Source of the DNA: Planctomycetales bacterium
GTDB taxonomy: Bacteria > Planctomycetota > UBA11346
NCBI GenBank assembly: GCA_025362255.1
Contig: JANYGY010000232.1
Span: forward strand, 1 to 13,595
Reading direction: 5' to 3'
Length of the DNA stretch: 13,595 nucleotides
This document shows positions 5,264 through 12,963 of the stretch, in pieces; the first letter of the stretch is position 1; each line of letters starts with the position of its first letter. The notes under the pieces are model-generated. The model saw only the letters and a list, made by a program, of their open reading frames with translations. It was not told the DNA's origin and ran no database searches. Position numbers and translations under genes: made by a program.

Positions 5264-8139
5264 AATACGCTATTCTCGGTCGGGACGGGGTCGAGTTGAG
5301 GTGGGCTTGCCTGAGAAAAAGAGTGTCCGGTTCTTTCGTATGCCTCGCGTACATCAGGGTATTTTTTAAAAAATAATCGGAGATCTGAGTCAAAAATATT
5401 TAAGGATACCCAATCCGCTGGCAGAAGATTTTTTAGAAGCGCTGACGCAATTTCCGGCGTGCCGATTGCGATCAATGGAGGTACCACAGCTCGTCTAATC
5501 TCAAGACGTGGATGCTTAAGTAATTCGATGAGACGACTCTGAATTCGTGGATGAGCATAGATTACACCGTGGTAATTAAAACTTGGTGTAAAAGTGACCA
5601 GGTGTTCATCGTCTATGAGTCTCAATACCGCATCAAGTGAGCGCGGGTCCTCTGACGAACCGAAATGAGCGAAGAGTGCTATATCAGTACCCTTTGAGTC
5701 CAATAAATATTCGATCAAACGGGCATTCATTCGAGGATCGTGAGTTGATGACAATCCCCGGATCGCCGTACTTCTTATTTGTGAATCAGGATGGTGCAGC
5801 AACTCCACCAAGGCATCGCGCAATGTCGGATAGTTGTTATCAAAGGCTATCTTTAAAGCCATGGATCTTACTACATAATGAGAATCTGAGAGCAGATTTA
5901 AAATGTCATTTTTAATGCCTTTATCATTGGTCACAATATCTGGATTTAAAAACTGATAATTGTTTTCGATCCCCCACTTGACGAAATTATCTAATAAAAA
6001 TTTTGCCAAATCGGGATCCCGCATTTTTGCAAGGTTCATCAGTGGCTGATATCGATCCAGACCAGACGAGCTCTCAATCAGCGACATGCATGGCGAAACA
6101 GCTCTCGGATCACGCTGCGCTGACAGAATTTGTAAGATTCGTCCGCTCCTAATCGAATTCACTGGACCGTTCAACAAGTTCCATAATTTATTTGCCACCA
6201 TTTGATTGCGAAACTGACTTAGCGCTGGGATGACCTCACGCTCCACCACATGATTTCCTTCATCCAACCTATCAAGAAGCCTATCAACAATGCGCAAGTC
6301 ATTGTTCCGACGAAGTCCCTCAACCACCCAATAAAGCTGCATGGGAGGTGTGTCCGGAGAATCAGCCAATTTCCAAAGCGCTTTTGTGGTTTCTGGACCT
6401 CGCAGCTGCGCCAAAATTTGAATTGGTACACTCGTCGAAAAAATATTATTTTTAACATATATGTTCATAATTGTCGTGGCAATTCGATCATCACCAATCA
6501 TACTAAGCGCTTGGCGAGCAGAGTCTAAATCGTAAAAATCTAAATTGGGGTCGGCTAACAATGCACACAGAAGCGGAACAGCTTCAAAATTTCGACAAAG
6601 GCCAAGCCCTTTTATACACATACTCCGAACGCGCAGCCCGTCTTGTTCCGGCGTCTCAACTTTCTGCAAAAGCCATTTGCTTGCTCGCGGGTCACGACTG
6701 TAGCCAAGGATCGAACAGCAAAGAATCCGATTTTTATCCCAGTCGTTCAATTCATCGGGGGTATGTTTGCTGACCTTGGCAATCAGTGACTCCACCGGAA
6801 TAGCAGCCAACGTTTGGCAACGCACACTCCCCTCGTGAAGTTCTATCTCCTCCAATGCCTTGCGCGCGACATCGACATCTGCTCCAGCGAGGGCTGTGAA
6901 CAAAATACCATAGAGGCGTGGGTCGGCTAATTGTCCCGCGTCGAAGACGGTTTCCAGGCGGGCTCCCAGGTCGGGGTCGAGAATTCGTTTTTTCAAAGCC
7001 GCGATCACCTGGTCGTCTGCCATTTTCCATATGGCCACGGTGTTATCGCGGTAGGTGATGCGCAGGCCCTGTTCATGCGCGAGCCGCTCCAACACCGATT
7101 GTACAGTCACGTCGCTGGCTTCGTACGAAAACATCGTGCTCGTGCGGATCGACGGTGGGGCGGCACTGTCGAGACCGACCTGATCATTGAGATCGGCGAG
7201 GACTTCGCTCAGGTGATCACGGCGGTATTGGGCAGTGATCTTGGTCGCGAGTTGACGCGCTAGCACTGGACCCGGCTGTTCTTCGGACAGGGCCGGGTCA
7301 GTTAAGGGCACTGGTACATCGTTCGCCTGCGGCGGCGAGGGCCTCACCTCAGACCTACCGATAAACAACACAGTGAGGGCACCCGTCACCACCAGCACCG
7401 CTGCTGCCACGCCAAGTCCCCATGTGGTCATGCCAGTCGTAAGACTAAATCCACTAACGCGTATGCCGTTGGCCAAGGCCGCTGCCGCGCCGCCGGGATG
7501 CAATCCGGCCTGGACGCAGGCGCTCGCCAACAACGGCTCTGCCGTCGGGGCTTCGCTGACCAGTCCGGCAAGCAAAACGCCGGCACCCACCGTCACACCG
7601 CGCCGGGCATACCACTGGCGCAACTGCTCGCGAGCCGCCTGGAGCCGCTTGCGGATCGCCTCTTCACTAATACCCAGCCGCTGCGCCACCACTGCTTGCG
7701 GCAGGCCTTCGAGATAATGCCCGATCAGCGCCATCCGCTGGCCAACACCGAGCGCCGAGATGGCCTCGTCGAGGTGACGGCGCGCGTCCTCCCAACCCGA
7801 AGCAGATTCAGTCGCCGTTTCGTGATCATGATGCAGGTGAGCCATGGCTGCTGCCCGTTCGTGACGGTGACGACGGGCTGCAGCGCGACGAGCGTGCTGA
7901 CATACGCGCTGCGCCACTCCAAATAGCCAGGGCCCCAGTGGAGCATCCAGACGAAGCCCATTTGCCCGCCGCGCCAACACCACAAATACTGCTTGGACTG
8001 CATCGTCGGCTTCCTGAGAAGCACCCAATTGGCGGCGGCACATCGCTGCCACCGCGCCAACGTGCCGTTCGACCACTCGCTGAAAGGCCTGCGAATCACG
8101 GTGCTCTACCCATGCCGCAAGATCGAGATCAGCTGACAT
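5260..8139 (-). CDS. ECF sigma factor fused to membrane helix, STN-like domain and HEAT-repeat region
   Basis: A 959-residue fusion. Residues 1-180 form an ECF sigma factor: region 2 (AFQRVVERHVGAVAAMC, then EADDAVQAVFVVLARRA) and region 4 (LEGLPQAVVAQRLGISEEAIRKRLQAARE), which should bind core polymerase and the -35 element. An Ala/Gly-rich linker leads to one membrane helix (about 241-261, GLGVAAAVLVVTGALTVLFIG). Residues about 300-372 look like a secretin/TonB short N-terminal (STN-type) fold: DHLSEVLADLNDQVGLD, then VTVQSVLERLAHEQGLRITY. From about 380 to 930 runs a helical repeat region with many DPR-type HEAT units, such as HHPDSQIRSTAIRGLSSTHD and KHPRLEIRRAVVPPLIAIG. Predicted topology is sigma domain inside, repeats outside. 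ATG 8139 begins with a typical sigma N-terminus; the frame stays open to 8361 but that extension has no family character. The HEAT half is unusually AT-rich. The function as a signalling sigma factor is inferred from architecture. Confidence 0.9.
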   Translation of the reverse strand: MSADLDLAAWVEHRDSQAFQRVVERHVGAVAAMCRRQLGASQEADDAVQAVFVVLARRANGLRLDAPLGPWLFGVAQRVCQHARRAAARRHRHERAAAMAHLHHDHETATESASGWEDARRHLDEAISALGVGQRMALIGHYLEGLPQAVVAQRLGISEEAIRKRLQAAREQLRQWYARRGVTVGAGVLLAGLVSEAPTAEPLLASACVQAGLHPGGAAAALANGIRVSGFSLTTGMTTWGLGVAAAVLVVTGALTVLFIGRSEVRPSPPQANDVPVPLTDPALSEEQPGPVLARQLATKITAQYRRDHLSEVLADLNDQVGLDSAAPPSIRTSTMFSYEASDVTVQSVLERLAHEQGLRITYRDNTVAIWKMADDQVIAALKKRILDPDLGARLETVFDAGQLADPRLYGILFTALAGADVDVARKALEEIELHEGSVRCQTLAAIPVESLIAKVSKHTPDELNDWDKNRILCCSILGYSRDPRASKWLLQKVETPEQDGLRVRSMCIKGLGLCRNFEAVPLLCALLADPNLDFYDLDSARQALSMIGDDRIATTIMNIYVKNNIFSTSVPIQILAQLRGPETTKALWKLADSPDTPPMQLYWVVEGLRRNNDLRIVDRLLDRLDEGNHVVEREVIPALSQFRNQMVANKLWNLLNGPVNSIRSGRILQILSAQRDPRAVSPCMSLIESSSGLDRYQPLMNLAKMRDPDLAKFLLDNFVKWGIENNYQFLNPDIVTNDKGIKNDILNLLSDSHYVVRSMALKIAFDNNYPTLRDALVELLHHPDSQIRSTAIRGLSSTHDPRMNARLIEYLLDSKGTDIALFAHFGSSEDPRSLDAVLRLIDDEHLVTFTPSFNYHGVIYAHPRIQSRLIELLKHPRLEIRRAVVPPLIAIGTPEIASALLKNLLPADWVSLNIFDSDLRLFFKKYPDVREAYERTGHSFSQASPPQLDPVPTENSVF

Positions 8140-8261
8140 ATGGGGTACCGTAGATGCAAAAAAGGAGAACGGGAGTGACGGTGTGATGGCAGTCATGCCG
8201 GCTACTTCCCGGTCACCAGATGATGTGAGCGAAATTATGGGGCTGACAAAATCATGCTTCC

Positions 8262-8325
8262 GCCGGCGTTTCGACCGGCCGGGCGCAAATGGATATGACG
8301 TGCGGTCAGCCCAGGAATGGTCAGC
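8262..8325. promoter_or_regulatory. Repeat elements in the sigma-fusion/SDR divergent region
   Basis: The 212-nt gap between the sigma fusion and the SDR gene is the likely promoter region for both. It holds an inverted repeat (GCCGG at 8262-8266, CCGGC at 8275-8279) and two direct copies of GGTCAGC at 8304-8310 and 8319-8325, 15 bp apart. The direct copies sit 27-48 bp upstream of the SDR start, a plausible place for a regulator to bind. No confident -35/-10 pair was found. Confidence 0.3.
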
Positions 8326-8337
8326 ATCGAAGCCGTC

Positions 8338-8343
8338 AAAGGA
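8338..8343 (+). promoter_or_regulatory. Shine-Dalgarno of the SDR gene
   Basis: AAAGGA with 8 nt to ATG 8352. It supports this start over the earlier in-frame ATG at 8289, whose extra 21 residues precede the conserved beta-strand of the Rossmann fold. Confidence 0.6.
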
Positions 8344-8351
8344 TAATATCC

Positions 8352-9110
8352 ATGTTTTCACTCGCAGGTCGTTGTGCGCTTATCACGGGAGCTGGTTCGG
8401 GGATCGGTGAGGCGATCGCGCGGCGGTTCGTCGCTGCGGGGGCTGACGTCGTGCTGGTGGATCGCGAGCCGGCGGGGATCACGGCGTTGGCGGCCGAACT
8501 GGGGGCGAAGGCCCGGATCGCGTTGTGCGATGTTGCTGATGGCGCGGCGTGCGCTCGGGCGGTTGCGGTAGCCCGGGCAGTGCCGGGGGGCTGTGATCTG
8601 CTGGTGGCGAATGCCGGCATCGGCCACGTTGGAACCATCCTTACGACCACCGAGGCCGACCTCGATCGGCTGTTCGCGGTCAACGTCAAAGGCGTGTTCC
8701 ACCTGATCCAGGCATTGCTGCCGGACATGCTCGCCCGGGGGCGCGGCTCGGTGATGGTCACGGCCTCGATCGGCGGCGTGGTGGGCATCCGCGAGCGTCT
8801 GGCGTATTGCACGACCAAGGCGGCGGTGGTCGGCATGGTGAAGTGCTTGGCGCTGGATCACGCGACCAGTGGCGTGCGCTTCAATGCGATCTGCCCGGGG
8901 CGGGTCGAGACACCGTTCGTCAGCCAGCGGCTGCACGAAAGCGCGGATCCGGTGGCCGCGCGCGCCGCGATGACCGCGACCCAGGCGCTCGGGCGGATGG
9001 GCACGCCGGCCGAGATCGCGGCCGCGGCGCACTACCTTGCCAGCGATGAAGCGGCCTTTGTCACCGGTACTGCCTTTGCCATCGATGGCGGCTGGACTGC
9101 CGGAAAATAG
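8352..9110 (+). CDS. Short-chain dehydrogenase/reductase (SDR)
   Basis: A 252-residue classical SDR, predicted to interconvert an alcohol and a ketone using NAD(P). The Rossmann cofactor loop is T12-G-A-G-S-G-I-G19. D37 in VVLVDREP, at the end of the second strand, favours NAD(H) over NADP(H). D60 precedes the adenine pocket and NAG is at 87-89. The catalytic set is complete: N111, S139, Y152 and K156 (AYCTTKAAVVGM). The C-terminus GTAFAIDGGWTAG is the usual family ending. ATG 8352 is set by its Shine-Dalgarno and by the normal family length. It is the first gene of a three-gene plus-strand set and is followed after 42 nt by the enolase-superfamily gene. This pairing is common in sugar-acid pathways, so oxidation of a sugar or a keto-deoxy sugar acid is likely, but the substrate cannot be assigned. 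Confidence 0.92.
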   Translation: MFSLAGRCALITGAGSGIGEAIARRFVAAGADVVLVDREPAGITALAAELGAKARIALCDVADGAACARAVAVARAVPGGCDLLVANAGIGHVGTILTTTEADLDRLFAVNVKGVFHLIQALLPDMLARGRGSVMVTASIGGVVGIRERLAYCTTKAAVVGMVKCLALDHATSGVRFNAICPGRVETPFVSQRLHESADPVAARAAMTATQALGRMGTPAEIAAAAHYLASDEAAFVTGTAFAIDGGWTAGK

Positions 9111-9125
9111 CCGCTCCGCTGCGGC
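9110..9125 (+). other. Small GC-rich stem-loop between SDR and enolase-type genes
   Basis: GCCGC (9110-9114) pairs with GCGGC (9121-9125) across a 6-nt loop directly after the SDR stop. There is no T-run behind it, so it is more likely an intercistronic mRNA structure than a terminator. Five G-C pairs in a GC-rich genome may be chance. Confidence 0.25.
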
Positions 9126-9152
9126 CGCGCCTGAAGTCCAGAAGAAAACTCC

Positions 9153-10316
9153 ATGAAAATCATCCGCCTAGAAACCATCGTCGTTGGCGATGGTCCCGAC
9201 ATCGATCCCAACCTCGGCGGCGTCGAGCCACTAGCGATCATCCGGGTGCACACCGATGGCGGACTGATCGGCATCAGCGAGGCGTTCCGCGTGCCGCCTG
9301 GAGCCGTGCAGGCGACCGTCGGCGATGTCGCGACCTACTTCGGCAAATTGCTGATCGGCCAAGAGCTGACCCATCCCGAGCGCCTGTGGCAGCGGATGTG
9401 GGACAGCATGGTCCATTCCAATCGCCGGGGATGGCAGGTGATCATTCTCGGGGCGTTGGATGTCGCGTGCTGGGATCTGTATGGCCAGGAGCTTGGCCGC
9501 CCGCTGTGGCAGCTGCTGGGTGGCGTGCAGCGCAGTCCGTTTCAAACCCACAGCGACACCAGGGTCAATGAAGTCGTCCCGTATTGCACCATCGTCAGCG
9601 ATGCGTGGGACAATGACGCGATGATTGCGCAGCAGGTCGCGCGCTGTGAAACCCTCGCCGCCCTAGGCTTCCGCGCCTTTAAAGTCGAGCCGCTGATGTC
9701 GACGCCGCAGCGCGTGATCGAGCTGGTGCGCGCGGTGCGCAAAGCGCTCGGCCCGGATCTGACCGTGATGGTCGATGTCGGCTACGCGTTTACCGACGTG
9801 CCCACCGCGGCGCGGGTTGCGCGGCAGCTTGAGGAACTCGACATCGCGTTTCTCGAAACCCCCTTTGCTGTCGAGAATCCGTTGCCCTACGCCGAGCTGG
9901 CGGCGCGCACCTCGATCCCCCTGGCGATGGGCGAGCATGGCGTGACGCGCTGGGAATTCCTCGATTTGATGGACCGCGGCAAAGTCCAGGTGGTGCAGCC
10001 CTACATGGCGACCTGCGGCGGTCTGACCGAAGCCAAGCGGATCACCGAATTAGCGATCGATCGCGCGGCGCAGGTGATGCCGGGCAATTGGTCGACCCAG
10101 ATCATCGGCACCGCGGCGGCGCACCTCGCGGCGTGGTCGCCGGTGACTCCGTTCATCGAATACGCGCCGGCCGAAGTCTATGCGTCGCCCCTGCGCATCG
10201 TGCTGCAGGCCGCCGGGTTGCCGGTGATCAACGGCGCGATGGCTTTGCCGACGCGGCCTGGACTGGGCTATGATCTGCCGTTGGCAGCGTTGGCGCCCTT
10301 CCGCCTCGATCGTTGA
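9153..10316 (+). CDS. Enolase-superfamily (mandelate racemase/muconate lactonizing type) protein, probable sugar-acid dehydratase
   Basis: A 387-residue two-domain protein: an N-terminal capping domain (about 1-125) and a TIM barrel. The superfamily abstracts a proton next to a carboxylate, with Mg2+ stabilising the enolate; many members dehydrate aldonic acids. The three metal ligands are present: D208 in VMVDVGYAF, E235 in FLETPFAVENP and E261 in MGEHGVTR. K177 (FRAFKVEP) matches the first lysine of the usual KxK, but the second position is E179. Where the subgroup normally has the His-Asp dyad, this protein has Y284 (VVQPYMATCGG) and G311-N312 (VMPGNWSTQ). E336 (FIEYAPAE) remains in the eighth-strand position. 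The metal site is therefore complete but the acid/base set is altered, so the reaction may differ from a standard dehydratase. Spacing to the next start is 9 nt, indicating an operon. No strong Shine-Dalgarno is seen. Confidence 0.9.
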   Translation: MKIIRLETIVVGDGPDIDPNLGGVEPLAIIRVHTDGGLIGISEAFRVPPGAVQATVGDVATYFGKLLIGQELTHPERLWQRMWDSMVHSNRRGWQVIILGALDVACWDLYGQELGRPLWQLLGGVQRSPFQTHSDTRVNEVVPYCTIVSDAWDNDAMIAQQVARCETLAALGFRAFKVEPLMSTPQRVIELVRAVRKALGPDLTVMVDVGYAFTDVPTAARVARQLEELDIAFLETPFAVENPLPYAELAARTSIPLAMGEHGVTRWEFLDLMDRGKVQVVQPYMATCGGLTEAKRITELAIDRAAQVMPGNWSTQIIGTAAAHLAAWSPVTPFIEYAPAEVYASPLRIVLQAAGLPVINGAMALPTRPGLGYDLPLAALAPFRLDR

Positions 10317-10325
10317 ATCCTGGTG

Positions 10326-12821
10326 ATGCGAATCCTCACCGATCGCGCCGACCGGCTGCAATGGGCCGATGACGCCAGCCTGTACCATCTGGTGCCGCAG
10401 GCGGTCGCATTTCCGCAGACGGTCGCCGACATCCAGACGCTCTGTCGGCGAAACCAACCGCTGACGTTTCGCGCCGGCGGCACGTCGCTGTCGGGCCAGG
10501 CGGTGACCGCCGGAATCCTGGTGGTGGTAAGTCACGATTGGCGCGAGATCACGGTGCTGGATGACGGTCTGCGAGTGCGCTGCGGACCGGGCGCGGTGGG
10601 CGCGTGGGTCAATGCCGCATTGGCCGCGCACGGACGCAAGATCGGTCCCGATCCGGCCAGCATCCAGGCAGCAGAGATCGGTGGCATCGTCGCCAACAAC
10701 GCCAGCGGGATGTGCTGCGGAATCCACCACAACAGTTATCGCACGATCGAAGACCTTGAACTCGTGCTGGCAGATGGCCTGCACTTGCACACCAGCGACG
10801 ACGCCAAGCTCGCGCATGAACGCCCGGCGTTGCATGCGGGTCTCGCCGCGCTGCGCGATCAGGTGCGTGCGGACCCGGCGCTGGTCGCGCGCATCACTCG
10901 CGCGTTCGCGACCAAGAACACCGTCGGCTATTCGCTGAATGCCTTTCTCGATGCCGAGTCACCGGCGCGGATCCTGCAAAAACTGGTGGTCGGCAGCGAA
11001 GGCACCTTGGCGTTCATCGCTAGCGCGACGTTCGCCACCGTGCCGGTGCCCAAGCACCGCGCGACCGCGTGGCAGATCTATCCCGACATCGAAGCCGCCT
11101 GCGCTGCGGTTCCAGCGCTGATTCCGCACGCTGCCGCGGTCGAGCTGCTCGACGCCGTGGCCTTGGCGCGGGTGGCGAGCAAATTGCCCGAAGCGCTGCC
11201 TGCCGGCGAGCCCGCAGCGCTGCTGATCGAACTGCAAGACGACGATCCGTTCGTGCTTGGCGAAGCGCTACGCCAACTGCCGCATGTGCGCTTCACCACC
11301 GATACCGCAGTGCAGGCGCGCTATTGGGCAATCCGCAAAGGACTGTTCCCGTCCGTCGGTGCAGTGCGCGCGGCAGGCACCGCCGTGGTGATCGAAGATG
11401 TCACCTTTCCGGTGGCGGAGTTGGCAAGTGGCGTGCGCGCGCTGCGAGCTTTGTTCGCGCAGCATGGCTACGCCGACGCGGTGCTCTTCGGTCATGCCAA
11501 AGACGGCAACCTGCACTTCACGCTGACGCCAGACCTCAGCCAGGCCAGCGAAGTCGCGCGCTATGCCGGCTTCATGACCGCGCTGGCCCACCTCGTGCTC
11601 GCCCATGGTGGGCACCTCAAGGCCGAGCACGGCACCGGTCGCAACATGGCGCCATTCGTCACCGCACAGTGGGGTGACGATGCGGTCGCGATCATGCGCG
11701 CGGTGAAAAAACTGCTCGATCCTCGCGGAATTTTCAATCCGGGCGTGCTCCTCAATGACGATCCCCAGGCGCATCTGCGGCATTTGAAAACGCTGCCGGT
11801 GGTCGATCCGCTGGTCGATGCCTGCATCGAATGCGGGTTTTGCGAACCGGTCTGTCCCAGTCGCGATCACGCCAGCAGTCCGCGCCAGCGCATCCAGCTG
11901 CTGCGCGCTGCCGCACGGGGCGATGCCATTCCCGATTGGGCCGAGCGCGGCATCGATTCGTGTGCCGGCGACAGCCTGTGCGCCAGCGCATGTCCGGTGG
12001 GCATCGACACCGGCGCGGCGATGCGCCTGCAGCGCGCCCAGCGCCGCGGCGTGCTGGCGCAGCACGCCGCGGCGTGGACCGCCAATCACCTCGCCCTGAT
12101 CACCGGCCTGATGCGCTTAGGCCTGCGCATCTTCGGCGGTCGCCGGGTGCCACGCTCGCCGGTGCCATTGCCCCAGGTGGCTCGCGTTGCCCCCGCGAAC
12201 TTAGCAGCGTCCTCAGCCGATCAGCCGACCTTCATCTACTTTCCGACCTGCCTCGCGCGCACCATGAGCACCGTGGCCGACGACCTGCGCGCGCTATGCG
12301 TCGCGGCGGGCGTCGGCCTTGAACTGCCGGCCGACCATGACGCTTTGTGTTGCGGCCAGCCGTTTGCTTCGAAAGGATTTCCCGCGATCGAGGTCACCGT
12401 CCGCGAGCGCACGCTGCGCGCCCTGGGCAGCCGCGCGATCGTCACCGATACCGCGACCTGCGCCGCGCACCTCGGCATCCCGGTGCTCGATCCCGCGACC
12501 TTCGTCGCCACCGTCCTCGCCCCGCGCCTGGGCCTGCCCGCCGAACAGGTGTGGTTGCATCCAACGTGTGCGGATCAGCGCCATGGCTGGGACGTCGCAT
12601 TGCGCCGGGCGGCCCCGGCCGGGCGGGTGCCCCTGGCCCACGGCTGCTGCGGCATGGCCGGGGACAAAGGCTGGACCCTGCCCGGCCTGACCACCGCCGC
12701 CACCGCCCGCGAACGCGCCGAAATCGGCGACGCCGTCTGCGTCACCACCGGCCCGACCTGCGCCGCTGCCCTCGGCGGCGAACACCTGTTCACCTGGCTG
12801 CGTCGGCAGGTTCTGCGCTAA
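10326..12821 (+). CDS. FAD/iron-sulfur 2-hydroxyacid oxidase, D-lactate dehydrogenase (Dld-II) type
   Basis: An 831-residue flavin and iron-sulfur oxidoreductase with the domain order of bacterial Dld-II-type D-lactate dehydrogenases. It should oxidise a 2-hydroxyacid to the 2-ketoacid and pass electrons through Fe-S clusters to an acceptor, probably at the membrane. Residues about 20-240 are the FAD-binding PCMH domain, with the loop RAGGTSLSGQAV (about 49-60) and NNASGMCCGIHHNSYRT (124-140), a motif typical of this subgroup. The FAD-oxidase C-terminal domain follows, with FGHAKDGNLHFTL and EHGTGRNMAPF. Ferredoxin-type cysteines are C500, C503, C506, C510, then C546, C552, C556-P. Two CCG modules end the protein: C642 with C675-C676, and C748 with C774-C775. 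ATG 10326 is preferred; GTG 10323 directly before it would add one residue. It is 9 nt after the enolase-type gene, so translation is probably coupled. The natural substrate could be D-lactate, glycolate-like or another D-2-hydroxyacid. Confidence 0.92.
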   Translation: MRILTDRADRLQWADDASLYHLVPQAVAFPQTVADIQTLCRRNQPLTFRAGGTSLSGQAVTAGILVVVSHDWREITVLDDGLRVRCGPGAVGAWVNAALAAHGRKIGPDPASIQAAEIGGIVANNASGMCCGIHHNSYRTIEDLELVLADGLHLHTSDDAKLAHERPALHAGLAALRDQVRADPALVARITRAFATKNTVGYSLNAFLDAESPARILQKLVVGSEGTLAFIASATFATVPVPKHRATAWQIYPDIEAACAAVPALIPHAAAVELLDAVALARVASKLPEALPAGEPAALLIELQDDDPFVLGEALRQLPHVRFTTDTAVQARYWAIRKGLFPSVGAVRAAGTAVVIEDVTFPVAELASGVRALRALFAQHGYADAVLFGHAKDGNLHFTLTPDLSQASEVARYAGFMTALAHLVLAHGGHLKAEHGTGRNMAPFVTAQWGDDAVAIMRAVKKLLDPRGIFNPGVLLNDDPQAHLRHLKTLPVVDPLVDACIECGFCEPVCPSRDHASSPRQRIQLLRAAARGDAIPDWAERGIDSCAGDSLCASACPVGIDTGAAMRLQRAQRRGVLAQHAAAWTANHLALITGLMRLGLRIFGGRRVPRSPVPLPQVARVAPANLAASSADQPTFIYFPTCLARTMSTVADDLRALCVAAGVGLELPADHDALCCGQPFASKGFPAIEVTVRERTLRALGSRAIVTDTATCAAHLGIPVLDPATFVATVLAPRLGLPAEQVWLHPTCADQRHGWDVALRRAAPAGRVPLAHGCCGMAGDKGWTLPGLTTAATARERAEIGDAVCVTTGPTCAAALGGEHLFTWLRRQVLR

Positions 12822-12853
12822 AAAAATACGATGTCAGGCTTTCGTGTGGGTCA

Positions 12854-12927
12854 GGAGTTCGCACCAACCGGCATGACGGTGAGCCCGCCGAGGTGGAATA
12901 GAAAGTCCTGCGCACGGAGTTCGCACC
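12854..12927 (+). repeat. 12-bp direct repeat
   Basis: GGAGTTCGCACC occurs at 12854-12865 and again at 12916-12927, 62 bp apart start to start. Both copies lie just upstream of the transposase remnant, so they could be relics of mobile-element ends, but no terminal inverted repeat pair was found. Confidence 0.4.
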
Positions 12928-12963
12928 TCAAGTAGCGTGAGTTGCGCCTGCGCGTGGCGCCGC

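Noticed and set aside
8140..8361. 74-residue N-terminal extension of the sigma fusion
   Set aside because: The frame is open, but the residues do not resemble a sigma N-terminus, whereas MSADLDLAAWVEHRD at 8139 does. The extension would also cover the SDR start region.
10050..10835. 261-codon minus-strand frame across the enolase-type/oxidase junction
   Set aside because: It is antisense to two well-supported genes and its composition is typical of a shadow frame.
11268..12089. 273-codon minus-strand frame inside the flavin/Fe-S oxidase gene
   Set aside because: It has no family motifs, and the plus strand here carries the conserved FAD-domain and ferredoxin cysteines.
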